This document shows, in pieces, positions 8,221-17,409 of a stretch of DNA of 64,000 bases. The position numbers and the translations under genes are program-made. Every line of letters begins with the position of its first letter. Within the stretch, counting starts at the first letter, position 1. A model generated the notes under the pieces. That model was not told the origin of the DNA. It saw nothing but the letters and a program-made list of their open reading frames with translations, and searched no databases. The stretch is from the NCBI RefSeq assembly GCF_001424195.1, contig NZ_LMOO01000001.1, positions 124,001-188,000 on the forward strand, in the 5' to 3' direction. Origin of the DNA: Cellulomonas sp. Leaf334. Its GTDB lineage: Bacteria > Actinomycetota > Actinomycetes > Actinomycetales > Cellulomonadaceae.

Positions 8221-9759
8221 ATGACCATCACACCCACCTACCCCGGGGTCTACATCACCGAGGTGCCGAGCGGGAACCGCACGATCACGGGTGTCGCGAC
8301 CGCCATCACGGCGTTCGTCGGTGTCGCGGCCCGTGGACCCGTCGACGAGCCCGTGCCCATCTCGAGCTTCGCCGAGTTCGAGCGAGTGTTCGGCGGCCTG
8401 TCGCGGGGTCGCGGGCTCGGCTACGCCGTCCGGGACTTCTACCTCAACGGAGGCGGTCCCGCGCTCATCGTCCGGGTCGTCGCCGCGGATGCCGCGGTGG
8501 CGACGTTCGACGTCGACGGTCTGGGGCTCGAGGCGAGCGGGCCGGGAGCCTGGGCCAACACGCTGCAGATCGCCGTGTCCACGCTCCCGGCGGGGGAGGC
8601 GGCCGAGGTCGCCGACGCCCAGGGCGTCACCGCGGCAGACCTGTTCACGCTAGCGATCCACGACGGGGACCCGGCGTTGACCGACCCCGTCGAGGTGTTC
8701 CGCAACGTCACGGTGGTCGACGGTCCTCAGCGCGTGGACCGCGTGCTCGACGCCTCCCAGCTGGTCACGGTCGACGGTGCGCTCCCCGCCGCCGCCCCCG
8801 GAGCGGCGAGCTACGCGGTGGACGTCGTGGGCGCCGACGGCGCGGCCGTCGACGCGGACGACTACGTGGGCGCCGGTTTCCAGGCGGCCAAGCGTGGCCT
8901 GTACGCGCTCGAGCTGGCCGACCTGGTCACGATCGTCGTGATCCCCCCACCGACGCCGACCGGTGACCTGCCGGACGGCGTGTGGGCACCGGCCCTCGCG
9001 TACGCGCAGGAGCGTCGCGCGTTCCTCGTCATCGACCCTCCCGCGGCGCTCGTCGCCGAGGACGCCACGGACTATGCCGCCGGCACCCTCGGCCTCGTCG
9101 GCACCGTGACGCGCAACGCAGCGCTGTACTTCCCGCGGATCCGGCACGCCGACCCGCTGCGCAACGGCGCGATCGACACGTTCGCGCCGGGCGGCGCGAT
9201 CGCGGGCGTCATGGCGCGCACGGACGGCTCACGCGGCGTGTGGAAGGCCCCCGCGGGCCTCGAGGCCGGCCTCACCGGCGTCGTCGACCTCGCCGTCAGC
9301 CTCACGAACGACCAGAACGGCACGCTCAACCGAGCGGGCGTCAACGCGCTGCGCACCTTCCGCGAAGCCGGCTCCGTGGTCTGGGGCGCACGAACTGTCC
9401 GCGGCGCCGACTCGCTCGCCGACGACTACAAGTACGTCCCGGTCCGCCGGCTCGCCCTCTTCCTGGAGGAGAGCCTGTACCGGGGCACCCAGTGGGTCGT
9501 CTTCGAACCGAACGACGAGCCGCTGTGGGGCCAGATCCGCATGTCCGTCGGCGCGTTCCTCCAGGACCTCTTCCGCAAGGGCGCGTTCCAGGGGGCGACG
9601 CCGCGTGACGCGTACTTCGTCAAGTGCGACGCGGAGACCACCACGCAGTACGACATCGACCGCGGCATCGTCAACATCCAGGTCGGCTTCGCGCCGCTCA
9701 AGCCGGCCGAGTTCGTCCTCATCTCCATCCAGCAGAAGACAGCCGCGGCGGCGGCGTAG
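8221..9759 (+). CDS. Contractile injection system sheath protein
   Basis: A 512-residue phage-tail sheath subunit, the contractile outer tube of an eCIS particle. The N-terminus TPTYPGVYITEVPSGNRTI and FVGVAARGPVDEPV are typical of Afp/Pvc sheath proteins. The C-terminal domain holds WGARTVRG, LALFLEESLYRGTQWVVFEP and FVKCDAETTTQ, the conserved sheath core. GAAGGAG precedes ATG 8221. Only one sheath gene is present, while Photorhabdus and Serratia systems have several. It is first in the plus-strand operon, followed after 10 bases by the tube gene. Confidence 0.96.
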   Translation: MTITPTYPGVYITEVPSGNRTITGVATAITAFVGVAARGPVDEPVPISSFAEFERVFGGLSRGRGLGYAVRDFYLNGGGPALIVRVVAADAAVATFDVDGLGLEASGPGAWANTLQIAVSTLPAGEAAEVADAQGVTAADLFTLAIHDGDPALTDPVEVFRNVTVVDGPQRVDRVLDASQLVTVDGALPAAAPGAASYAVDVVGADGAAVDADDYVGAGFQAAKRGLYALELADLVTIVVIPPPTPTGDLPDGVWAPALAYAQERRAFLVIDPPAALVAEDATDYAAGTLGLVGTVTRNAALYFPRIRHADPLRNGAIDTFAPGGAIAGVMARTDGSRGVWKAPAGLEAGLTGVVDLAVSLTNDQNGTLNRAGVNALRTFREAGSVVWGARTVRGADSLADDYKYVPVRRLALFLEESLYRGTQWVVFEPNDEPLWGQIRMSVGAFLQDLFRKGAFQGATPRDAYFVKCDAETTTQYDIDRGIVNIQVGFAPLKPAEFVLISIQQKTAAAAA

Positions 9760-9769
9760 GAGGCCTCTC

Positions 9770-10291
9770 GTGGCTGAGTTCACTGTGAACGCCGGCCGTT
9801 TCGACCCGTACAAGAACTTCAAGTTCCGGGTGAAGTGGGACGGCAGGTACGTTGCGGGCGTCGCGAAGGTCGGCGCCCTGAAGAAGACCACCGAGGTGGT
9901 CAAGCACCGCGCGGGCGGTGATCCGTCGAGCTCGCGCAAGTCGCCCGGACGCACCGAGTTCGAGGCGATCACCCTCGAACGGGGCGTCACGCACGACGTC
10001 GAGTTCGAGGCGTGGGCCAACAAGGTGTGGAACTTCGGCTCCGGGCTCGGTGCGGAGGTCTCGCTGAAGGACTTCCGCAAGGACGTGATCGTCGAGGTCT
10101 ACAACGAAGCCGGCCAGCTCGCCCTCGCCTACCGGGTGTTCCGGTGCTGGGTCTCGGAGTTCCAGGCCCTGCCGGACCTCGACGCCAACGCCAACGCCGT
10201 CGCGATCCAGACGATCAAGCTCGAGAACGAGGGCTGGGAACGCGACTACGCCGTCACCGAGCCCACTGAGCCGACGTTCGTCGAGCCGTGA
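9770..10291 (+). CDS. Contractile injection system inner tube protein (gp19-like)
   Basis: A 173-residue tail-tube protein of the T4 gp19/Pvc1 family that forms the rigid inner tube propelled by the sheath. Visible family features are FDPYKNFKFRVKWDG near the N-terminus, VGALKKTTEVV, and the C-terminal VFRCWVSEFQALPDLDAN and IQTIKLENEGWERD. The GTG start at 9770 has AGGAGG eight bases upstream, right after the sheath stop. A single tube gene here means all rings, including the first and last, would use one subunit type or be completed by other proteins. Confidence 0.95.
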   Translation: MAEFTVNAGRFDPYKNFKFRVKWDGRYVAGVAKVGALKKTTEVVKHRAGGDPSSSRKSPGRTEFEAITLERGVTHDVEFEAWANKVWNFGSGLGAEVSLKDFRKDVIVEVYNEAGQLALAYRVFRCWVSEFQALPDLDANANAVAIQTIKLENEGWERDYAVTEPTEPTFVEP

Positions 10292-11043
10292 TGCACGCGC
10301 GGGCGGTCGAGGCAGCGCCTGCGCACCTGACGTCCGCGCACGCGACGCTCACCCTGTGGGAGGCGCTGACCTCGACCGTGCCGGCGGCACGTGGCGCCGT
10401 CGTGCTGACCGCGCGCGGCACCGTCGCGGACGTGGCCTCGGCGTGCGACGCCCCGTTGGCCGCCTCGGCCGCGGCAGCGCTCGACGAGCTGCGCGAGCGG
10501 AGCGGGCCGACTCTCGCCACCGTGCTCGGGTGCCCCACCTGCGGGCAGGTGCTCGACGTCCCGCTCGACCTCCGGGCACTGGCCGACTCGGCGCAGAGCG
10601 CCCACGACGAGTCGGACCCGCTCGAACGCCGCGTCGCCTGCGCGTCGGGCGAGGTCGTCGTCCGCGCACCGACGACGAGCGACGTCCTCGACGCGATCAC
10701 GTCGTCCGACCCCGCACGACACCTGCGGGAACGCTGCGAGACCTGGCCCCCCGGCGCCGGCACCACCGACGACGACCTCGCGCAGGTCGCCCGCGCAGCC
10801 GACGACCTCACGGGACTCGCGGCCGCCACCGTGCGCGCCTCCTGCCCCGGGTGCGGTCAGGACGTCACGGCCGACGTCGACGTCGTCGACCTGCTCACCG
10901 ACCAGGTCACCGAGCAGGCACGCACGCTGCTCGCCGACGTCGCCGAGCTCGCCGCCGCGTACGGCTGGTCGCAGGACGCCGTGCTCGCGATGACGCCCGT
11001 GCGGCGACGCGCCTACCTCGACCTCGTACGAGCGGAGTGGTGA
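10291..11043 (+). CDS. eCIS assembly protein with two CxxC zinc-ribbon motifs (T4 baseplate/assembly-chaperone-like)
   Basis: A 250-residue protein encoded directly after the tube gene; its ATG shares one base with the tube stop. Two separated CxxC pairs, GCPTCGQ (about residue 76) and CPGCGQ (about 188), could bind one zinc. The C-terminus AAAYGWSQDAVLAMTPVRRR resembles the tail of proteins annotated as T4-type baseplate or hub assembly chaperones in phage-like clusters. A role in tube or baseplate assembly is therefore likely, but the exact counterpart in Pvc/Afp is not certain. Confidence 0.7.
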   Translation: MHARAVEAAPAHLTSAHATLTLWEALTSTVPAARGAVVLTARGTVADVASACDAPLAASAAAALDELRERSGPTLATVLGCPTCGQVLDVPLDLRALADSAQSAHDESDPLERRVACASGEVVVRAPTTSDVLDAITSSDPARHLRERCETWPPGAGTTDDDLAQVARAADDLTGLAAATVRASCPGCGQDVTADVDVVDLLTDQVTEQARTLLADVAELAAAYGWSQDAVLAMTPVRRRAYLDLVRAEW

Positions 11044-11049
11044 CGGACC

Positions 11050-11997
11050 GTGGGCGACGTGTTCGACCGGCTCGCAGCCCGCGCGGCGGGGACCGCCCCC
11101 GCGCTCGCGTTCCGGCGCGCGTCGCGGTTCGAGCCCGGGCGGGGCCGCGAGGCTGCGGGCACCCCGTCCGCCGGGGTCGTCCCGCTCGAGGTGGAGCGGT
11201 TCGACGTCGCGCCACGCGACGGCCGGGCGCCGAAGTCGCCGAGGCCCGACCCGCCGGTGTCGTTCCCCCCGGAACCGCCGGGCAGGGACGTCCTGCCGGC
11301 GGTGGGCCGGCGGACGACGGCACGGCGGGTCGTCGCCCCGCTCGTCCCGGCTCCGGACGTGGCTCCGCTCGAGGACCTCGTGGGTGCGGCACCGCGCACG
11401 CCCGCCGTGCCCGCGACGGGCACGCCGCCGCTGGATCCCGTCGCGGCGCGACCGGCGACCACCCGACCCTCTGCTCGTCCCGAGCAGCCCGGGACCGAGC
11501 CGGACCACCCCGCGGTGGCGGCGGACGTCCCGCCGCTCCGACCCGCCGCTGCGGCGACCGGGCTCCCGCCGGCGCCGGACCGACCCGGCGACGACCCGGG
11601 CGAGACCACCCCGACGGCGTCGCGCGGAGCAGACCGGCCCCGTCGCGAGGAGGCCGCGGCCACCGGGCAGCCGGGCTCCCGGACCGTCCCGGCCGCCCTC
11701 CTGCTCGACCAGCTCGCACCCGCGCTCCTCGATGCCCGGGCGCTCACGCGTCGTGAGGCCGAGCGGCTCGTCGCCGTCCCGACCACGAGCCCGCGGCGCG
11801 TGCGCCCCGACGGGCGCGGCCAGGTCCGTCTGGACGACGTCCGGGTGGGCGCGGGTGAGGTGCACGTGCACGTCGACCGCATCGAGGTGAGCCGCGAGCC
11901 GGCACCCGTCCCGGCCCCGGCCCGGCCGGCCGCGTCGTCCCCCGCGATCGACCACGCGGCGTACCTGGCACGCCAGGACCGGAGGTGGGCGCGGTGA
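11050..11997 (+). CDS. Proline-rich eCIS protein with C-terminal GRIEV-like motif
   Basis: A 315-residue protein, most of it low-complexity and rich in Pro, Ala and Arg, and probably disordered. Only the end looks structured: VRVGAGEVHVHVDRIEVSRE, which resembles the short hydrophobic GRIEV motif of small conserved proteins found just before DUF4255 genes in other eCIS loci. The start is GTG 11050, six bases after the preceding stop. Its length and composition do not look like a tape-measure protein, since there is no long coiled coil. The function is unknown. Confidence 0.7.
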   Translation: MGDVFDRLAARAAGTAPALAFRRASRFEPGRGREAAGTPSAGVVPLEVERFDVAPRDGRAPKSPRPDPPVSFPPEPPGRDVLPAVGRRTTARRVVAPLVPAPDVAPLEDLVGAAPRTPAVPATGTPPLDPVAARPATTRPSARPEQPGTEPDHPAVAADVPPLRPAAAATGLPPAPDRPGDDPGETTPTASRGADRPRREEAAATGQPGSRTVPAALLLDQLAPALLDARALTRREAERLVAVPTTSPRRVRPDGRGQVRLDDVRVGAGEVHVHVDRIEVSREPAPVPAPARPAASSPAIDHAAYLARQDRRWAR

Positions 11998-13268
11998 GCA
12001 ACGTCCTGGCGATCGCCGCGGTCACGACGACCATCCGGCACGTCCTGCACGAGTCGCTGTCCTGGCTGCCGGACCCGGTCGGCGGCGCCGACGTCACCAC
12101 GCTCCGGCCGGCCCAGCTCGTCGCCGACGACGGGCCCGGGACGGACTCCGCCGGGCTGAACGTGTACCTCTACCAGGTCACGCCGAACCACGCGTGGAAC
12201 CTGTCCGACCTGCCGACGCGTACCCCCGCGGGCGCCCTCACGCGCCGGCCCGTGGCCGCCCTCGACCTGCACTACCTCGTCACGGCCTACGGCGACGAGA
12301 CCGCGCTCGAGCCGCAGCGGCTGCTCGCCCGCAGCGCGCTGGCTCTGTCGGTGACACCGGTGCTCACCAAGGACGTCATCGAGCACGCGATCGACAAGTA
12401 CGGGTCGGGCTCGACCGCGTTCCTCGACCACGCCGACCTCGCCGACCAGGCCGAGCTGGTCAAGCTGTCCTCGACACCGCTGACGCTCGAGGAGATCTCC
12501 AAGCTGTGGGGCGTGCTCGGCGCGTCGTACCTGCTGTCGCAGACCTACACCGCGACGGTCGTGCTGCTGGAGGCCGACGTGCCGGTGCGCAGTGCGCTGC
12601 CGGTCCGGCAGCGGGACCTCGACGTGCGGACCTTCACGCAGGCGCGGCTCGAGCAGGTGGTCGTCGACGGCACCGGTCCCGCGGTCACGGGCGCGACGCT
12701 CCGCCTCCTCGGCGCGGGCCTGCTCGGGGCGCGCTCGACCGTCGTCACGATCGGGGGTCGGCGGCTGGTTCCGGAGGCCGGGTCGACCGGCAACCAGGTC
12801 GTCGTCGCGCTCAGCGACCGCGTGCCCGCAGGCCCGCATCGGCTGCAGGTGGCCCACGTGCAGCCCGAGGACCCGGTCAGCGGCGAGCCGGAACGCGTGA
12901 CCGGACGGTCGAACGGGGTCGCCCTCACCGTGGTCCCACGCATCACCAACGTGACGCGTCCCGCGGGCCTCGTGCGGGTCCGGGTGGTGCCCGCGCTGCA
13001 CGAGGGGCAGCGCGCGACCGTCACGTTCGGCCGGCTCACCGGAGGGCTGCCCGACGACCCCGGCGTGGTGACCGTGACGTTCCCGCCGGCCCCGGTGCTG
13101 GTCGAGCCCGCCGACCCGGGCGACCCCGTCCCGCCGTCGACCCTCGACGTGGTCGAGACCGCGCTCACCGCCGGCACGTGGCTCGTGCGCGTGAGCGTCG
13201 ACGGCGCCGAGTCGGTGCCGTCGGCGACCGGCGACGAGTACGACACCCCGGCGGTGACGGTGCCGTGA
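11994..13268 (+). CDS. DUF4255 protein (Pvc16/Afp16-like tube terminator)
   Basis: A 424-residue protein. The first 190 residues match the DUF4255 pattern: NVLAIAAVTTTIRHVLHESL, VYLYQVTPNHAWNLSDLP, LDLHYLVTAYG and LEEISKLWGVLGASYLLSQ. The remainder is beta-rich with IPT/Ig-like repeats (VTGATLRLLGAGLLG, PAGPHRLQV). Afp16, the characterised relative, caps the tube and ends sheath polymerisation. The start GTG 11994 overlaps the previous stop by four bases (GTGA) and has GGAGG upstream, so translation is coupled. Confidence 0.9.
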   Translation: MSNVLAIAAVTTTIRHVLHESLSWLPDPVGGADVTTLRPAQLVADDGPGTDSAGLNVYLYQVTPNHAWNLSDLPTRTPAGALTRRPVAALDLHYLVTAYGDETALEPQRLLARSALALSVTPVLTKDVIEHAIDKYGSGSTAFLDHADLADQAELVKLSSTPLTLEEISKLWGVLGASYLLSQTYTATVVLLEADVPVRSALPVRQRDLDVRTFTQARLEQVVVDGTGPAVTGATLRLLGAGLLGARSTVVTIGGRRLVPEAGSTGNQVVVALSDRVPAGPHRLQVAHVQPEDPVSGEPERVTGRSNGVALTVVPRITNVTRPAGLVRVRVVPALHEGQRATVTFGRLTGGLPDDPGVVTVTFPPAPVLVEPADPGDPVPPSTLDVVETALTAGTWLVRVSVDGAESVPSATGDEYDTPAVTVP

Positions 13269-15205
13269 CCGCGACCTCGACGGCGACACCGCCGGCAGGT
13301 GGGCAGGCGCGGTCGCCGACGGCGGACCGCGACCTCGTCGTCGCCGAGCTCGACGTGCTGCGCGCGCTCGTCACGGGCCAGGACCCCGCGCCCGCCCGCG
13401 ACCGGCTCGAACGGCTCCGCGCGCGCAGCCCGGGCGCCAGCCGGCTCGACGAGGTCGCGGTCGCGTTCGACCTGTCCTCGTTCGAGCGGGCGACGCTGCT
13501 GCTCGCGTACGGGCCGGACCTCGTGGGGGACGTCGGACGCGAGCTCGCGGAGCGCACCGGGCAGCCGTTCCTCACCTTCGCCGCCGCGCTCGCGATCCTG
13601 CCGGACCCGCACTGGGACGCCCTGACCCATACGGCCCCCTTGCGGGCGTGGTCGCTCCTGCGCCCGCAGGACCCGACCGCGCTGCTGGCGACGCCGCTGC
13701 TGCCCGACGAGCGCGTCGTGCACCACCTGGTCGGCGTCGAGACGAGCGACGAGCGCCTCGACGGGCTCAGCCGACCGCTCGAGGCGCCGCCCGACCTGCC
13801 CCCGACGCACGCCGCGGTGGCCGCCGAGGTGGTGCGACGGTGGGCGGCGGACGGTCTCGTCGTGCTGCGCGGCCCGCAGCCGCGCTCGACCCGGGAGATC
13901 GCCGCGGCCGCGTGCGCGACCGTGGGGCTCGAGCCCCGGCTCGTGGCGGCGTCCGACCTGCCGACCAGCGGCCCGGAGCTCGCCGCCCTCGTGCGGCGGA
14001 TGGCCCGCGAGTCCGTGCTCGGCCGGGTCGGGTGGGTGCTGGACCTCGAGCAGGCACCGCCCGGGCTCGTGCCTGCGGTGGGCCGCGTCGTCCCGACGAG
14101 CGAGGTCCCGTTGGTCATGACGGTGTCGGACCGGCCGGGCGGGGCCGTGGCCGGCGGTCTGGACGGGCTCGCGGTGCCGGTGCTGCGGGTCCCGCGGCTC
14201 GGCGCGGGCGAGCGCTCCGGGACGTACGCGCGTGCTCTGCGCCGAGCCGGTGCGCAGGTCCCGGAGCAGGAGGTGGCCGCGGCCGCGGGGACGTTCGACC
14301 TGGCGTTGCCCGACGTGCGTGTCGCCGCCGACGAGGTCGCTCGCGGGGTGTCGCTGTGGACCGCGTGCCGCCGCCGGCCGCGCGCCGACGTCGGAGGGCT
14401 GGCACGGGTCCGGAGCACCACTGTCGGCTGGGACCGGCTCGTGCTGCCCGACGAGCAGCTCGCCCAGCTGCGCGCGCTGGTGGCCGCGGCCCGGCACCGC
14501 ACGACCGTGCTCGACGCGTGGGGGTTCGCCGCGGCGAGCGAGCGTGGGCGCGGCACCGCGGCGCTGTTCGCGGGGGACTCCGGGACGGGCAAGACGTTCG
14601 CGGCGGAGGTGGTCGCGCACGACCTCGCGCTGGACCTCGTGCACGTGGACCTCAGCCAGGTGGTCGACAAGTACCTGGGGGAGACGGAGAAGCGCCTCGC
14701 GCAGCTGTTCGACGCCGCGGAGGACGGCGGCATGGTGCTGCTCTTCGACGAGGCGGACGCCCTGTTCGGCAAACGCTCGGAGGTCAAGGACAGTCATGAC
14801 CGGTACGCGAACGTCGAGGTCGGCTACCTGCTGCAGCGGCTCGAGTCGTTCGGCGGCCTCGCGGTCCTGACGACGAACGCGCGCTCGGCGCTGGACGTCG
14901 CGTTCACCCGGCGGCTGTCGACGATCGTGACGTTCCCGTACCCGGACCGCCCCGCCCGGCTGCGCATGTGGCAGCAGTCGTTGCCCGCCGCGCTGCCCAC
15001 GGCGGACCTCGACCTGGGCCGGCTCGCGGAGGCGGACCTGTCCGGTGGGGCGATCGCCGCCGCCGCGCTGCAGGCGGCCTACCTCGCGGCCGACGACGGG
15101 GGCGTCCTGACCATGTCGCACCTGGCGCAGGCGGTGCGCTGGGAGCTCGCGAAGAACGGCCGCGTCGCCAACCGGGGCGCGACCGGACCACGGCGACAGG
15201 CGTGA
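13265..15205 (+). CDS. AAA+ ATPase of the eCIS (Pvc15-like)
   Basis: A 646-residue ATPase. A roughly 380-residue N-terminal region without a clear motif precedes a classic AAA+ module. It has Walker A GDSGTGKT at about residues 437-444, Walker B MVLLFDEAD at about 490-498 and an arginine-bearing DVAFTRRLSTIVTFPYPDR. Pvc15-type ATPases are found in nearly all eCIS loci and are proposed to help cargo loading or particle assembly. The GTG start at 13265 overlaps the DUF4255 stop (GTGA). The gene is followed by a DUF4157 protein with the same kind of overlap. Confidence 0.93.
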   Translation: MTATSTATPPAGGQARSPTADRDLVVAELDVLRALVTGQDPAPARDRLERLRARSPGASRLDEVAVAFDLSSFERATLLLAYGPDLVGDVGRELAERTGQPFLTFAAALAILPDPHWDALTHTAPLRAWSLLRPQDPTALLATPLLPDERVVHHLVGVETSDERLDGLSRPLEAPPDLPPTHAAVAAEVVRRWAADGLVVLRGPQPRSTREIAAAACATVGLEPRLVAASDLPTSGPELAALVRRMARESVLGRVGWVLDLEQAPPGLVPAVGRVVPTSEVPLVMTVSDRPGGAVAGGLDGLAVPVLRVPRLGAGERSGTYARALRRAGAQVPEQEVAAAAGTFDLALPDVRVAADEVARGVSLWTACRRRPRADVGGLARVRSTTVGWDRLVLPDEQLAQLRALVAAARHRTTVLDAWGFAAASERGRGTAALFAGDSGTGKTFAAEVVAHDLALDLVHVDLSQVVDKYLGETEKRLAQLFDAAEDGGMVLLFDEADALFGKRSEVKDSHDRYANVEVGYLLQRLESFGGLAVLTTNARSALDVAFTRRLSTIVTFPYPDRPARLRMWQQSLPAALPTADLDLGRLAEADLSGGAIAAAALQAAYLAADDGGVLTMSHLAQAVRWELAKNGRVANRGATGPRRQA

Positions 15206-16245
15206 CGTCCCGGGGCAGGGAGCCGCGGCGCAGCGTCGAGCAGGTCGCGGCGGACACGGTGACGGGCGCCGCGACGGGCGGGCTGCCGCACCGCGCGCGG
15301 CTCGAGCACGCGTTCGCCGGGCACGACCTGTCGTCGATCCGGGTGGCCGACGCCGACGCCGGCGCGGACGGTCGTCGGCGCGTCCGGGCGCACGCGTTCA
15401 CCTACGGCGACGCCATCTCGCTGCCGGCCGACGCAGCTCCCCGGCTCGTGGCGCACGAGGTCGTGCACGTCCTGCAGAACCGGGCCGGCACGGGCGGGGG
15501 CGGGGCCGCGGCGGAGGCGCAGGCGGGCCGTCTGGCCGAGCGGGCGGCGAGCGGGCAGACCGTCGGGCACGAGCTCGCGCCGGCCCGTCGGGGGACTGGC
15601 GCGCTCGTCCTGCACCGTGCCCCCAACCAGGCGGGCACGACCGACCCGTCGCACGTGCTCGACTGGGTCTCGGCCCACGAGGGCGACGGCTCCGTCATCG
15701 CCGTGCTGAACGCACTCAGCGACGCGCATGCGGGCAACACGGACCGGTACTTCTTCACCGACACCTACGGGTGGGTGGACATCCGGCACTTCGCCGCAGC
15801 GGCGCGCATGGCGGTCTCCGCGGGGAGCGTCGTCGCGGAGGGGCTCGGGCTCGGGAACGAGATCGCGCAGTGGCTGGGCGAGTGGGGCGACTCGTACCGC
15901 AGCGGCTTCTCGCCCGAGGACATTCCGAGCAACGCCGCAGGTGGGGAGTTCGGCGACGACTTCGTCGGGAGCGTCGAGGGCGAGTCGCTCCACGACGCGC
16001 TGCAGCGGTGGATGACCCACGCGGGCGCCCGACCGGCGTCCGACGCGGCCGCCCACCGCGATGCGCTGCCCGCGACGGACCCCTCGGAACGCGGCGGTGC
16101 GGCACGCGGCTCCTCGAACGCGTCCCGCACGCAGTCCACCGCGTCGGGTGCGGCGCAGGGGAGCGTCGACACCGCGGAGCAGGGCTTCATGTCCTTGTTC
16201 GACTGGCGCAACTACGCACGGATGTACGGGATGCAGGTGCCGTAG
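15202..16245 (+). CDS. DUF4157 protein 1, possible eCIS cargo with an unknown C-terminal domain
   Basis: A 347-residue protein. Residues about 20-95 form the DUF4157 domain with the HEVVH zinc-binding motif (His85, Glu86, His89) and the preceding HDLSSIRVAD and YGDAIS. DUF4157 is a known marker of eCIS-associated effectors and may mark proteins for loading. The remaining 250 residues are without a family I know; they include a Tyr/Phe-rich TDRYFFTDTYGWVDIRHF and a Ser/Ala-rich linker before MSLFDWRNYARMYG. The GTG start overlaps the ATPase stop. It is the last gene of the plus-strand operon. Confidence 0.85.
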   Translation: MTSRGREPRRSVEQVAADTVTGAATGGLPHRARLEHAFAGHDLSSIRVADADAGADGRRRVRAHAFTYGDAISLPADAAPRLVAHEVVHVLQNRAGTGGGGAAAEAQAGRLAERAASGQTVGHELAPARRGTGALVLHRAPNQAGTTDPSHVLDWVSAHEGDGSVIAVLNALSDAHAGNTDRYFFTDTYGWVDIRHFAAAARMAVSAGSVVAEGLGLGNEIAQWLGEWGDSYRSGFSPEDIPSNAAGGEFGDDFVGSVEGESLHDALQRWMTHAGARPASDAAAHRDALPATDPSERGGAARGSSNASRTQSTASGAAQGSVDTAEQGFMSLFDWRNYARMYGMQVP

Positions 16246-16248
16246 TCG

Positions 16249-17409
16249 TCAGAACATCTTCTTCAGGGCGTCGCCCACGGTGGGCAGCTTGAGCAGGTCG
16301 ATGTTCAGCATGATGCGGGTGTCGGGGATCTTCGGCGCCTCGCCGAAGTCGAAGCGGCTCCGCCCGATGCCGGGCAGCTCCGGCGGCGCGAACGCCGGCT
16401 GGAGCTGGAGCAGGGACGGGAAGGTCCCGCCCGAGACGCTCAGCCCCGGCAGCAGCCCGAGCTTCGCGGTGCCGCCGGCCAGCGAGAGGCGTTCGGCGGC
16501 GGGGTCCCACGACCAGGACAGGTCGGCCGTCAGGCTCAGGCCCTTCCAGCCGCGAGAGAGCTTGATCAGGTCACCGAGGTCGAACGCCGTCCGGAACCGC
16601 AGGTTCGGGTTCGTCGCGTCGGGCAGCTGGAAGTCGAGCTTCGTGAGCGTCGCGTACGGGACGAGCGTCAGCGGGGTCGCGAGGTTGAACCCCTGGAGCT
16701 TCTGGCGGCCTGACGGGTCGGCGAGCAGAGACCCGATGCCCAGTCCGTAGGTTGCTGCGCCGAACCCGATGAGCGCACCCTTCTCGCCGCCCGACAGCGC
16801 AGAGAACGGGCCGGTGACCAGCTCGGTCGCGGGTTCGATGATCTCCTTCCTGATCTTGGGGTCGTCCTTCGCCTTGTCGACGAGCTTCGACAGACCCTTG
16901 ACGACCTCCTCGCCCGCCCCGGGCTGCTTCTCGGCCTCGTCCTCGCACTGCGCACCGGCGGGTGGCCGTTCGTGCACGACGAACCGGCCGCCGGCGAGCA
17001 CGGTCGCGGCGGCGGTGTCCGCCTCCCGCTCCGACGGGTGGCCGCGTCCCGTCGCCCTCGTGACGGGTGACCGGGCGACGCCGGCCGGGCCGGCCGCCTG
17101 CTGCGCGACGTGCGCGAGCTCGTGCGCGACGAGCCTGCGACCCTCGGCCGTCGCGGGCCGGTACGCCCCGGGCGCGAACACCACGTCGGTCCCGACCGTG
17201 AACGCCCGTGCGCGCAGTCCCCGCGCGGCCGTGCCGGCCCGTTCGTCGGCATGCACCCGCACGGTGGAGAAGTCGTGCGAGAACCCGGCCTCCATCGCGC
17301 GGCGCGTCGTGCTGTCCAGGGCTGCCCCGCCGGCGGCGACGGAGCCCGCACGCCGGTCGGGACCCGACATGCCGGGCTCGCGCTCGGCCAGCGCCCGCGG
17401 GCTGCTCAT
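16249..17409 (-). CDS. DUF4157 protein 2, possible eCIS cargo with a beta-rich C-terminal domain
   Basis: A 386-residue protein. The DUF4157 domain is near the N-terminus: SHDFSTVRVHAD, FTVGTDVVFAPGAY and the zinc motif HELAH (His96, Glu97, His100) followed by VAQQ. A charged linker leads to a C-terminal domain of about 200 residues. That domain has a small hydrophobic stretch (IGFGAATYGLGIGSLL) and then repeated beta-strand patterns such as GLSLTADLSWSWDP and LGLLPGLSVSGGTF, somewhat like a barrel- or membrane-inserting domain. ATG 17409 overlaps the DUF6519 stop (ATGA). It ends three bases from the convergent first DUF4157 gene. Confidence 0.85.
   Translation of the reverse strand: MSSPRALAEREPGMSGPDRRAGSVAAGGAALDSTTRRAMEAGFSHDFSTVRVHADERAGTAARGLRARAFTVGTDVVFAPGAYRPATAEGRRLVAHELAHVAQQAAGPAGVARSPVTRATGRGHPSEREADTAAATVLAGGRFVVHERPPAGAQCEDEAEKQPGAGEEVVKGLSKLVDKAKDDPKIRKEIIEPATELVTGPFSALSGGEKGALIGFGAATYGLGIGSLLADPSGRQKLQGFNLATPLTLVPYATLTKLDFQLPDATNPNLRFRTAFDLGDLIKLSRGWKGLSLTADLSWSWDPAAERLSLAGGTAKLGLLPGLSVSGGTFPSLLQLQPAFAPPELPGIGRSRFDFGEAPKIPDTRIMLNIDLLKLPTVGDALKKMF

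Noticed and set aside
11050..11997. Tape-measure protein
   Set aside because: The protein is Pro-rich and only 315 residues with no coiled coil; it fits the small GRIEV-motif proteins better.
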